Assembly: GCA_023252065.1 (NCBI GenBank)
Contig: JAHEXO010000023.1
Span: forward strand, 1-11,441
Direction of reading: 5' to 3'
Source: Nocardioides sp.
GTDB taxonomy: Bacteria; Actinomycetota; Actinomycetes; Propionibacteriales; Nocardioidaceae
Length of the DNA stretch: 11,441 bases
Part shown: positions 1 to 6,372 of the stretch, piece after piece
Position numbering within the stretch: position 1 is the stretch's first letter
Layout: every line of letters begins with the position of its first letter
Position numbers and translations under genes: made by a program
Notes under the pieces: generated by a model
What the model saw: only the letters and a program-made list of their open reading frames with translations
Database searches by the model: none
What the model was told of the DNA's origin: nothing

Positions 1-1168
1 CGGCCGCGAGGAGCGCCTCCTGACGCGCAGCCTTCGACATCGAGCCGGTGAGCAGCACGACCCGGGTCGCCTCGGCGGCTCCGCCGAGCATGCCGCCGGC
101 GGCCAGGTCGCCGAGCATGACGGTTATCGACCGGTGGTGCTGCTGGGCGAGCACCTCGGTCGGCGCGAGGAGCGCGGCCTGGCCGCCGGAGTCGACGACG
201 CGGAGCATGGCCCGCAGGGCGACCAGCGTCTTGCCGGAGCCGACCTCGCCCTGCAGCAGTCGGTTCATCGGATGGGGGCGGGCCAGGTCGTCCATGATCT
301 CGGCCGAGACCTCCTCCTGACCCCGGGTCAGGGTGAACGGCAGCCGCCCGTCGAACGCCGCGAGCAGCCCACCGCCTCCGGCACGGGCCTGGCCGCCGAG
401 CAGGGCCAGCGCCGCACGGCGCCGGGCCAGCACGAGCTGGGTGACCAGCGCCTCGTCGAAGCGGAACCGGCGTTGAGCCGAGGTGACCTGGGCCCACGAG
501 TCGGGGGCGTGGACGTGCCGGAAGGCCGTCATGAGGTCGGGCAGGTCGTGCTCGGCGCGCAGCGGCGCGGGCAGCGGGTCGGGGACGTCGTCGACGATGG
601 TCAGCGCGAAGGCGATAGCGCGCTGCAGGTCCCACGAGTCGACGCCCTTGGTCTGCGGGTAGAGCGGGAAGAGTGCCTTGATCGAGGCCACCGCGGCCCC
701 GAAGGTCTCGTCGGAGTCGTCGACGCCGAACAGCGCCATCGTCGGGTTGGTCAGCTGCCAGCGGCCGCGGAAGGAGCTCACCTGCCCGATGAAGATGCCG
801 CGTCGCCCCACCGGGAGCCGCCCGGCGTGCCAGTCGCTGACGTGCTTGGCCTTGGCGAAGAACGTCATCCGCAGGGACGGGCCGTCGGTGGAGAGCGTGG
901 TGTCGAGGCGGTAGGCGAGGCGGTGGGTACGGCGGTCCTGGTAGGAGTGCACCTCGCTCTCGGTGATCTCGCCGACGACGGTCAGCATCTCGCCCTCGTG
1001 GAGGTCCTTGACCTTGGTCAGCTCGCCGGTCGGGACGTAGCGGCGGGGGAAGTGGTGGAGCAGGTCGCCCACCGTGCGCAGGCCGAGACCGTCGGTGAAC
1101 TTCTTGGCCTTGGCCTGCTTGGTCTGGGCGCCCAGCACCGTGGCGACGGGCGAGTCGAGGTCGATCAT
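1..1168 (-). CDS. recG: ATP-dependent DNA helicase RecG (3' end outside window)
   Basis: RecG is a monomeric superfamily 2 helicase that remodels stalled replication forks and branch-migrates Holliday junctions. About the first 389 residues are present, read from an ATG at 1168; the C-terminal helicase part lies beyond base 1. The N-terminal wedge/OB region contains PRRYVPTGEL and VVGEITESEV. The helicase core has Walker A GEVGSGKT near residue 307 (about 300 in E. coli RecG), and motif Ia-like APTEVLAQQH follows. The frame is open to the window edge. The start lies 7 bases after the stop of the FakA-like gene, and the only Shine-Dalgarno candidate (GGAG) sits inside that gene's last codons, so the two are probably translationally coupled. 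The fakA-recG pairing is common in Gram-positive bacteria. The assignment is secure. Confidence 0.95.
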   Translation of the reverse strand, partial: MIDLDSPVATVLGAQTKQAKAKKFTDGLGLRTVGDLLHHFPRRYVPTGELTKVKDLHEGEMLTVVGEITESEVHSYQDRRTHRLAYRLDTTLSTDGPSLRMTFFAKAKHVSDWHAGRLPVGRRGIFIGQVSSFRGRWQLTNPTMALFGVDDSDETFGAAVASIKALFPLYPQTKGVDSWDLQRAIAFALTIVDDVPDPLPAPLRAEHDLPDLMTAFRHVHAPDSWAQVTSAQRRFRFDEALVTQLVLARRRAALALLGGQARAGGGGLLAAFDGRLPFTLTRGQEEVSAEIMDDLARPHPMNRLLQGEVGSGKTLVALRAMLRVVDSGGQAALLAPTEVLAQQHHRSITVMLGDLAAGGMLGGAAEATRVVLLTGSMSKAARQEALLAA

Positions 1169-1175
1169 CAGCAGC

Positions 1176-2807
1176 TCACTCCACGGACATCAGGAGCGGA
1201 TAACGGTCCTGCCCCCCGTCGTACACCACGACGTCGACATGGGGGTGGCGGTCGGCGACGTACTGCTCGCAGCGGTCGACCAGCCCGTCGGAGTCGGCAC
1301 CGCCGACCAGTGTCACCAGCTCGCCACCGCCGCCGAGCAGCCGCTCGAGCACCTCCGTGGCGACCGCGACGAGGTCGTCGCCCACGAGGGCGAAGTCGCC
1401 GGCGACCACGCCGAGGACGTCACCGGGCTCACAGGGGCCCGCCATCGTCATCGCCTTCTTGGCGGCGACGGTCACCGCGCCGTGCCTGGTGTGGCGCGCG
1501 GTGGCCGTCATCTCGAGGACGTCGGCGTCGAAGGTGCGGGCCGGCTCGTGGACCGCGAGAGCAGCCAGCCCCTGCACCTGGGCCTCGGTGGGGATCACCG
1601 CGACCCGGATGGTGTGGTCCTCCTCCGCGGTGCGGGCCGCGACCTGCGCGACGCGCACGGAGTCGGGGTCGTTGGGGAGGACGACGACCTCGGCAGCGCC
1701 CGAGGACTCGATCGCCTCGAGCAGCATGCCGGTCGACGGGCGCCGACCGGGGGCGCCCTCGATCACGACGGCCCCGGCGTCGGCGAAGAGCCGCGCCAGC
1801 CCGGGGCCGGCGGCGACGGAGACGATCCGGCGCCCGGTGCGATGGTGGGTCTGCACGCGCTGCGCCGCCGCCTCGACCTGCTCGGCGAAGTGGGTGACCC
1901 GGATCCGATGGGGCCGCCCGGCGACGATCCCGGCCTCGACCGCGGCGCCCACGTCGTCGACGTGGACGTGGACGTTCCACAGACCCTCGCCACCGACCAC
2001 CACGAGCGAGTCGCCGAGCGGCGCCAGGGCCGCACGCAGGGGGTTGATCGCGTCGTCCTCGGCGTCGAGGAGGTACATCACCTCGTAGGCCGGACCGTCC
2101 TCGTGGAGATCGCCGACCGCTGCCACGGGGATCGCGTGCTGGCCCAGCGGACGGTGGCCGCGGATGCGACGGCGCCCGGTGAGCACGGTCTCGGCGGCGT
2201 CGAGGATCACGCTCAGTCCCCGCCCGCCGGCGTCGACCACCCCGGCGGCCCGGAGCTGCTCGAGCTGCTCGGGCGTGTGGAGGAGTGCCTCCCGGGCCGC
2301 CTCGGCTGCTGCGGAGAAGACGTCGCGAGCTCGCGCCCGCTCGTCACCGGCTCGTCGTACGGCGGCGAAGGAGGCGGCGCGGGCCACGGTCAGGATCGTG
2401 CCCTCGACCGGCGTACCGACCGCGGCGTAGCTGGCGTCGGTCGCCTCGGTCATCGCCTCGGCCATGACGACGGCGTTGCGCTCACCTGGTGTGGCGCGAG
2501 CGATCCGCGCGACCAGTGCGCCCAGGAGCTGGCTGAGGATGACCCCGCTGTTGCCCCGGGCGCCGAGCAGGGCCCCGCGCCGGAACGCCGCCAGCGCCGG
2601 GCCGATCCCGGCACTCCCTGCGTCGAGGAAGGCGTCGCGGGCGGCGCTCATCGTGAGGTACATGTTGGTGCCGGTGTCGCCGTCGGGCACCGGGAAGACG
2701 TTGAGGGCGTCGATCTCCTCGCGGGCCTCGGCCAGGGCGTCGACTGCTTCGTCGACGAAGCGCCGGACGACTGCGAGCTCGAGGCCGCCGCCGGTGGGTG
2801 CTTCCAT
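1176..2807 (-). CDS. fakA: DhaL/DAK2-domain protein, FakA/YloV-like fatty acid kinase
   Basis: This 543-residue protein has the domain order of FakA (YloV), the ATP-binding subunit that phosphorylates fatty acids held by a FakB partner. The N-terminal DhaL fold carries NVFPVPDGDTGTN (residues 36-48), whose aspartates bind Mg-ATP, and GARGNSGVILSQLL (82-95). VDAGGRGL lies at 191-198. A middle domain with NVHVHVDD (278-285) is followed by the C-terminal domain. The length matches the family (about 550). The ATG at 2807 is the only usual start after an in-frame upstream stop (TGA near 2875). A GAGGAG lies about 12 bases before it, somewhat far. No fakB is in the window, so the fatty-acid kinase role is inferred from homology; in actinobacteria many members are annotated only as DAK2 phosphatase domain proteins. 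It is probably cotranscribed with recG. Confidence 0.88.
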   Translation of the reverse strand: MEAPTGGGLELAVVRRFVDEAVDALAEAREEIDALNVFPVPDGDTGTNMYLTMSAARDAFLDAGSAGIGPALAAFRRGALLGARGNSGVILSQLLGALVARIARATPGERNAVVMAEAMTEATDASYAAVGTPVEGTILTVARAASFAAVRRAGDERARARDVFSAAAEAAREALLHTPEQLEQLRAAGVVDAGGRGLSVILDAAETVLTGRRRIRGHRPLGQHAIPVAAVGDLHEDGPAYEVMYLLDAEDDAINPLRAALAPLGDSLVVVGGEGLWNVHVHVDDVGAAVEAGIVAGRPHRIRVTHFAEQVEAAAQRVQTHHRTGRRIVSVAAGPGLARLFADAGAVVIEGAPGRRPSTGMLLEAIESSGAAEVVVLPNDPDSVRVAQVAARTAEEDHTIRVAVIPTEAQVQGLAALAVHEPARTFDADVLEMTATARHTRHGAVTVAAKKAMTMAGPCEPGDVLGVVAGDFALVGDDLVAVATEVLERLLGGGGELVTLVGGADSDGLVDRCEQYVADRHPHVDVVVYDGGQDRYPLLMSVE

Positions 2808-2878
2808 GGCCTGGCCGTGCTCCTCGGGCTCGTGGGACTGGGTGGGGTGCTGGTCGCCCGGGCCGCCGGGCGGCTGTC

Positions 2879-2884
2879 AGAGTA
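2879..2884 (-). promoter_or_regulatory. possible -10 box (TACTCT) for the fakA-recG unit
   Basis: On the minus strand TACTCT fits the actinobacterial -10 pattern TANNNT and lies about 72 bases before the fakA start. I see no convincing -35 upstream of it. The motif is short, so this is tentative. Confidence 0.25.
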
Positions 2885-2926
2885 GTCGTCCGCCACCCGC
2901 TGATTCGTGCGTGCACGGGTCGGTCG

Positions 2927-2932
2927 GATAAT
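2927..2932 (+). promoter_or_regulatory. possible -10 box (GATAAT) for rpmB
   Basis: GATAAT differs from TATAAT only at the first base and stands out in a GC-rich gap, about 70 bases before the rpmB start. A -35 element is not evident: about 17 bases upstream the sequence is TTCGTG. The gap from 2808 to 3001 should hold divergent promoters for fakA and rpmB. Confidence 0.4.
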
Positions 2933-3001
2933 CTGATGCGGTTGCCCGCTCCGCGCGGGCCCGTTCCACCCTCGACTTCCCTCGATTCTGCAGGAGTAAC
3001 C

Positions 3002-3187
3002 GTGGCTGCCGTGTGCGACATCTGCGCCAAGAAGCCGACGTTCGGCAACAACCGTCCGTGGTCGAAGAAGATCACGAAGCGTCGCTTCAACCCCAACATC
3101 CAGCGCGTCCACGCCAAGGTCGACGGCACGAGCAAGCGGATGAACGTCTGCACCAAGTGCATCAAGGCCGGCAAGGTCACCCGCTGA
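3002..3187 (+). CDS. rpmB: 50S ribosomal protein L28, zinc-binding (C+) form
   Basis: L28 is a small protein of the large ribosomal subunit. The 61-residue product starts at GTG 3002, preceded by AGGAG at 2992-2996 with a 5-base spacer. The open frame extends further upstream, but that part is not L28-like and has no such binding site. Residues include GNNRPWSKKITKRRFNPNIQ, a hallmark of the family. Two CxxC pairs, CDIC near the N-terminus and CTKC near the C-terminus, can hold one zinc ion. In actinobacteria this C+ form often has a cysteine-free paralogue under Zur control used in zinc starvation; none is visible here. It is monocistronic, divergent from fakA, and followed by a strong hairpin. 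Confidence 0.96.
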   Translation: MAAVCDICAKKPTFGNNRPWSKKITKRRFNPNIQRVHAKVDGTSKRMNVCTKCIKAGKVTR

Positions 3188-3204
3188 CCCGCTGACCGTC
3201 TGCT

Positions 3205-3234
3205 GAAGCCCCGGGCCGGGTGGTCCGGGGCTTC
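3205..3234 (+). terminator. rpmB terminator hairpin
   Basis: A perfect 10-bp stem (GAAGCCCCGG / CCGGGGCTTC) encloses a 10-base loop, 17 bases after the rpmB stop. It is followed by CTGCTTCTCC rather than a run of T, as is usual in high-GC actinobacteria. It sits between rpmB and the convergent thiL and may also serve thiL from the other side. Confidence 0.75.
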
Positions 3235-3293
3235 CTGCTTCTCCGGGGTCGCATCAGGCCCGCAGCAGGGCCGCATCAGGAGACGAACGACGC

Positions 3294-4241
3294 TCAGAAG
3301 TGCGACCAGCCGGCCGGGCCGTCGTACGGCGCGCCGTCGACGGTGACGCCCTTGCCCTCGGTCACCGACCCGATCACCAGCCACCCCTCGGGCACGGTTC
3401 CTTCGGGGAACGTCGCGAGCAGGGCGTGGTCGTCGCCCCCGCCGAGCAGGAACTGCAGGGGGTCGGCTCCGGTGGCCGCAGCCACGGCCTGCAGAGGCTC
3501 CGGCACCTCGAACGCGTCACGGCGTACGTCGATCGCGACTGCCGATGCGTCGGCGACATGTCCGGCGTCGGCCAGCAGCCCGTCGGAGACGTCGATCATT
3601 GCGCTGGCACCCGCGGCTGCGGCGACGGGCCCTGCGTCGTAGGGCGGCTCGGGTCGCCGGTAGGCCTCGACCAGCACCCGCGGGGAGCGGAACCCGCGCC
3701 CGAGGACGGTGAGCCCGGCTGCGGCCCAGCCCTGGCGTCCGCACAGCGCGAGGACGTCTCCCGGCTCGGCGCCCGAGCGCAGGACCGGCGACGTCGTGCA
3801 GGCCCCGAGCACGGTCACCGCGATCACGATCTGGTCGGCCGACGCGAGGTCGCCGCCGACCACGCTGGCCCCCACCAGGGCGCACTCCTCGGCGAAGCCC
3901 TGGGCGAAGTCGAGCGCCCACTGCGCCGGCAGGTCGCGCGGCGCGGCGAGCCCGATGGTGAGCGAGTGTGCGCGGCCACCCATCGCGTTGACGTCGGACA
4001 GGTTGGCCGCCGCGGCCCGGTGACCGATGTCGATGGCCGAGGCCCAGTCACGGCGGAAGTGACGACCCTCGACGAGCACGTCGGTCGAGACCACGACATG
4101 CCCGTTGCGGATGCGCAGGACAGCCGCGTCGTCGCCGGGGCCGACCAGCACGTGCTCGCCCTGGGGGAAGAGCGCCGTCAGCGCGTCGATGAGGGGGAAC
4201 TCGCCCGCGTCGGACAGGCTCGCGTCACCGGGGAGGTCCAT
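3294..4241 (-). CDS. thiL: thiamine-monophosphate kinase ThiL
   Basis: ThiL phosphorylates thiamine monophosphate with ATP to give thiamine diphosphate, the last step of cofactor synthesis. With the ATG at 4241 the protein has 315 residues, normal for the family. The frame stays open 39 codons further upstream, but that stretch does not look like ThiL. Family motifs run in order: GPGDDAAVL (34-42), TDVLVEGRHF (53-62), ANLSDVNAMGG (79-89, metal and substrate binding), GGDLASA (129-135), IDVSDGLLAD (216-225) and GGGDDHALL (267-275), where many homologues have GGEDYELL. No strong Shine-Dalgarno precedes the start (GGTGGGA is the nearest). The gene is divergent from the Lrp-domain gene and convergent with rpmB. 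No other thiamine genes are nearby. Confidence 0.94.
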   Translation of the reverse strand: MDLPGDASLSDAGEFPLIDALTALFPQGEHVLVGPGDDAAVLRIRNGHVVVSTDVLVEGRHFRRDWASAIDIGHRAAAANLSDVNAMGGRAHSLTIGLAAPRDLPAQWALDFAQGFAEECALVGASVVGGDLASADQIVIAVTVLGACTTSPVLRSGAEPGDVLALCGRQGWAAAGLTVLGRGFRSPRVLVEAYRRPEPPYDAGPVAAAAGASAMIDVSDGLLADAGHVADASAVAIDVRRDAFEVPEPLQAVAAATGADPLQFLLGGGDDHALLATFPEGTVPEGWLVIGSVTEGKGVTVDGAPYDGPAGWSHF

Positions 4242-4312
4242 GGGCCCATCCCACCAGATGGCCGCTGCCGTGCGCGCGCCGTACCGCTCCGGACCGGCCT
4301 GTCGGGGCGCTG

Positions 4313-4329
4313 CTACCTCGCGGTAGGTT
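4313..4329 (+). promoter_or_regulatory. candidate promoter/operator of the Lrp-domain gene
   Basis: TAGGTT at 4324-4329 fits close to a TANNNT -10 box, about 52 bases before the ATG at 4382. It overlaps a small inverted repeat, CTACC-TCGC-GGTAG at 4313-4326, which could be an operator. No clear -35 is seen, and the repeat has only 5-bp arms. Confidence 0.3.
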
Positions 4330-4381
4330 GGGCGCGCAGAGGCACCCCGAGCCCCCACCGACTACTCGGAGGAGACAGACC

Positions 4382-4618
4382 ATGGTCGTCCAGGCGTACA
4401 TCCTCATCCAGACCGACGTGGGCAAGGCCGCCGAGGTGGCACGCGCCATCGCCCAGATCAAGGGCGTGACCCTGGCCGAGGACGTCACAGGCCCCTACGA
4501 CGTGATCGTGCGCGCCGAGGCCCGCAACGTCGACGAGCTCGGCAAGCTGGTCGTGTCGAAGGTGCAGAACCTCGACGGCATCACCCGCACCCTGACCTGC
4601 CCGGTCGTCCACATCTGA
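4382..4618 (+). CDS. stand-alone Lrp/AsnC ligand-binding (RAM) domain protein
   Basis: This 78-residue protein consists of the ligand-binding half of an Lrp/AsnC regulator with no helix-turn-helix. The beta-alpha-beta-beta-alpha-beta order is visible, with VVQAYILIQTDVGK at the N-terminus, GPYDVIVRAEA (38-48, the turn and strand that hold effector in relatives) and a C-terminal ITRTLTCPVVHI. Such single-domain proteins form ring-like oligomers and can bind amino acids; whether this one partners a full Lrp regulator cannot be told from the sequence. The start is well supported: GGAGGAG at 4368-4374, 7 bases before ATG. The next gene begins 11 bases after its stop, so the two are probably cotranscribed. 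Family assignment is firm; the biological role is unknown. Confidence 0.9.
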   Translation: MVVQAYILIQTDVGKAAEVARAIAQIKGVTLAEDVTGPYDVIVRAEARNVDELGKLVVSKVQNLDGITRTLTCPVVHI

Positions 4619-4629
4619 ACGCTCACGAC

Positions 4630-5145
4630 TTGCCTCTTCTCCGCCCGCGCCCCCGGCCCACGGCCCGGGGCGCGCGTGTGTGTGCGCTGCTCCTCGTGGT
4701 CGGGCTGGCCGCAGCGGCCTGCGGCAAGGAACCGGTCACGATCCCCACGCTGCGGCTCTCGGTCGCCGACCAGACGGCCTGCAGCCACGTGACCGACGCC
4801 CTTCCCGGCTCGGTCGCCGGGCAGGACCGCCGCCACACCCAGCCCGCCGAGGCGCTCGGCGGCGCGTGGGGCGACCCCCCGATCGTCCTGGAGTGCGGCG
4901 TCGGCGTGCCCGCCGGCCTCACCCGGACGTCGGGGTGCCAGGAGGCCGACGGGGTCGGGTGGTTCGTGCCCGACAGCCAGATCGCCGACCAGTCCGCCGA
5001 CGTGGTGATGGCCACCGCCGGCTACCGGCCGGTGCTGCAGGTGACGATCCCCGCGTCGTACCGCCCCAACGGCGTCGCCGCCGCGATGGTCGAGCTCGCG
5101 CCCGTCGTGAAGAAGTACACGACGCTCGTGCGCCCCTGTCACTGA
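4630..5145 (+). CDS. DUF3515-like lipoprotein of unknown function
   Basis: This 171-residue protein starts with a basic region (RPRPRPTARGAR), a hydrophobic stretch (residues 18-30) and a lipobox-like LAAAAC ending at C31, so it is probably a membrane-anchored lipoprotein facing outward. The mature part has four more cysteines (C51, C89, C103, C170), enough for two disulfides. Size, layout and position beside ddl match the actinobacterial DUF3515 family, whose function is not known. The start is taken as TTG 4630, because it leaves a full signal peptide and lies just after the Lrp-domain gene. There is no Shine-Dalgarno, so translation may depend on coupling. GTG 4678 is an alternative but would remove the basic N-terminus. 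The gene converges on ddl. Confidence 0.8.
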   Translation: MPLLRPRPRPTARGARVCALLLVVGLAAAACGKEPVTIPTLRLSVADQTACSHVTDALPGSVAGQDRRHTQPAEALGGAWGDPPIVLECGVGVPAGLTRTSGCQEADGVGWFVPDSQIADQSADVVMATAGYRPVLQVTIPASYRPNGVAAAMVELAPVVKKYTTLVRPCH

Positions 5146-5189
5146 GTGGTCAGCCCGCTGGGCGGTCACCCCACTGGGCGGTCAACGGA
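5142..5189. repeat. three tandem 16-bp units at the DUF3515/ddl junction
   Basis: The units are CTGAGTGGTCAGCCCG, CTGGGCGGTCACCCCA and CTGGGCGGTCAACGGA. Units 2 and 3 share an exact 11-base start and unit 1 differs from that at two positions. The forward TGA of the DUF3515-like gene (5143-5145) lies in unit 1. The reverse TGA of ddl (plus-strand TCA 5182-5184) lies in unit 3. Confidence 0.8.
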
Positions 5190-6312
5190 GTCCCGTCGTA
5201 CGACGTAGGGCCAGCTGGATGAGCCGGTCGACGAGGGCGGGGTAGTCGACCCCGGTCGCGGCCCACATCCGCGGGTACATAGACGTCGCGGTGAAGCCGG
5301 GCATCGTGTTGATCTCGTTGAGCACCAGGGACCCGTCGGGGAGCAGGAAGAAGTCGACCCGGGCCAGGCCTTCGCAGCCGAGTGCGGTGAAGGCACGGGC
5401 CGCCATCTCGCGGAGCTCGGTGGCGGTCTCGTCGGAGACGTCGGCCGGCACGTCGAGCTCGGTGTGCTCCTCGGGGAGGTACTTGGCCGCGAAGTCGTAG
5501 AACTCGTGCTCGCCGCTGATCCGGATCTCGGCCGGGACGCTGGTCTCCGGGGTGCCGTCGAGCGCCTCGAGCACGCCGCACTCGATCTCGCGGGCACCGA
5601 TCGCCGCCTGCTCGACCAGGGCCCGGGGGTCGTGGCGGTGGGCCTCCTCGATCGCAGCGGCGAGCTCGGAGGGGTCGTGGGCCTTGCTGATGCCCATGCT
5701 GGACCCGGCCCGGGACGGCTTCACGAACAGCTGGTAGCCGAGGTCGGCGACCCGGTGGCGCACGCCGTCGGGGTCGCGGTACCACTCGCGGGCGGTCACC
5801 GTGACCGAGGGCATCACCGGCAGACCGGCGTCGCGCAGCACGATCTTGGCGTAGGCCTTGTCCATGCCGAGGGCGCTGGCCAGCACGCCGGCGCCGACGT
5901 AGCGGACGCCGGCCATCTCGAACATGCCCTGGATCGTGCCGTCCTCGCCCCAGGGGCCGTGCAGCAGCGGGAAGACGACGTCGACCTCGCCGAGCGTCTG
6001 CGGAGGCTGAGAGGCCTGGTGCACGACCAGGTCGGTGGCGTCGGCGTCGCGGAGCAGGGTGACCGAGGCGCGGTCGCCGTCGACGGCGGGCAGCTCGCCG
6101 GGGCCCTTGATCCGGAGCCGCTCGGTGTCACCCGACTCGAGCACCCAGCGGCCGTCGGGTGCGATGCCGACCGGGATGACGTCGTACTGGTCGTGGTCGA
6201 TCGCGTCGAGCACGCTGCCGGCGGTGACGCAGCTGATCGCGTGCTCGCTGGAGCGGCCACCGAAGACGATCGCGACGCGGGGCTTCCTGGGCTCGCTGGG
6301 GGGCTCGGTCAT
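5182..6312 (-). CDS. ddl: D-alanine--D-alanine ligase
   Basis: Ddl joins two D-alanines with ATP in the cytoplasm, making the dipeptide that ends peptidoglycan precursors. The 376-residue protein has the ATP-grasp layout: FGGRSSEH (17-24), HGPWGEDG (118-125), FVKPSRAGSS (197-205 region, with the nucleotide-binding lysine K199), EFYDFAAKY (270-278) and NEINTMPGFT (332-341, metal ligands). The AKY tyrosine in the omega loop is typical of true D-Ala-D-Ala ligases rather than VanA-type D-Ala-D-Lac enzymes. The ATG at 6312 follows TAGGGT by exactly 7 bases, so transcription may start at or next to the ATG (leaderless); AGGG is only a weak ribosome site. It is divergent from the PLP-enzyme gene. 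Confidence 0.96.
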   Translation of the reverse strand: MTEPPSEPRKPRVAIVFGGRSSEHAISCVTAGSVLDAIDHDQYDVIPVGIAPDGRWVLESGDTERLRIKGPGELPAVDGDRASVTLLRDADATDLVVHQASQPPQTLGEVDVVFPLLHGPWGEDGTIQGMFEMAGVRYVGAGVLASALGMDKAYAKIVLRDAGLPVMPSVTVTAREWYRDPDGVRHRVADLGYQLFVKPSRAGSSMGISKAHDPSELAAAIEEAHRHDPRALVEQAAIGAREIECGVLEALDGTPETSVPAEIRISGEHEFYDFAAKYLPEEHTELDVPADVSDETATELREMAARAFTALGCEGLARVDFFLLPDGSLVLNEINTMPGFTATSMYPRMWAATGVDYPALVDRLIQLALRRTTGLR

Positions 6313-6319
6313 CGGCTCG

Positions 6320-6325
6320 ACCCTA
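6320..6325 (-). promoter_or_regulatory. candidate ddl -10 box (TAGGGT), leaderless spacing
   Basis: On the minus strand TAGGGT matches TANNNT and ends 7 bases before the ddl ATG, which would place the transcript start at about the first base of the codon. No -35 match was found 17-18 bases upstream, which is common for actinobacterial promoters. Confidence 0.45.
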
Positions 6326-6359
6326 CCGGGGCGCGGGCCGGTGCCCGGCGCACCCGCCG

Positions 6360-6365
6360 TACGCT
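6360..6365 (+). promoter_or_regulatory. candidate -10 box (TACGCT) for the PLP enzyme, leaderless spacing
   Basis: TACGCT matches TANNNT and is followed by exactly 7 bases (CACGGGC) before ATG 6373. There is no purine-rich ribosome-binding site ahead of this start, which favours a leaderless transcript. Confidence 0.45.
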
Positions 6366-6372
6366 CACGGGC

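Noticed and set aside
134..2885. Long plus-strand open frames of about 590-600 codons opposite recG and the FakA-like gene
   Set aside because: They are antisense to strongly supported genes, are rich in Arg, Gly and His in the way GC-rich antisense frames are, and show no recognisable domain.
2482..3384. 300-codon minus-strand frame spanning the fakA 5' end, rpmB and its terminator
   Set aside because: It crosses three real features, becomes an Arg-rich low-complexity sequence and shows no family motif.
3300..4469. 389-codon plus-strand frame opposite thiL
   Set aside because: Antisense shadow of a complete ThiL; no domain signature.
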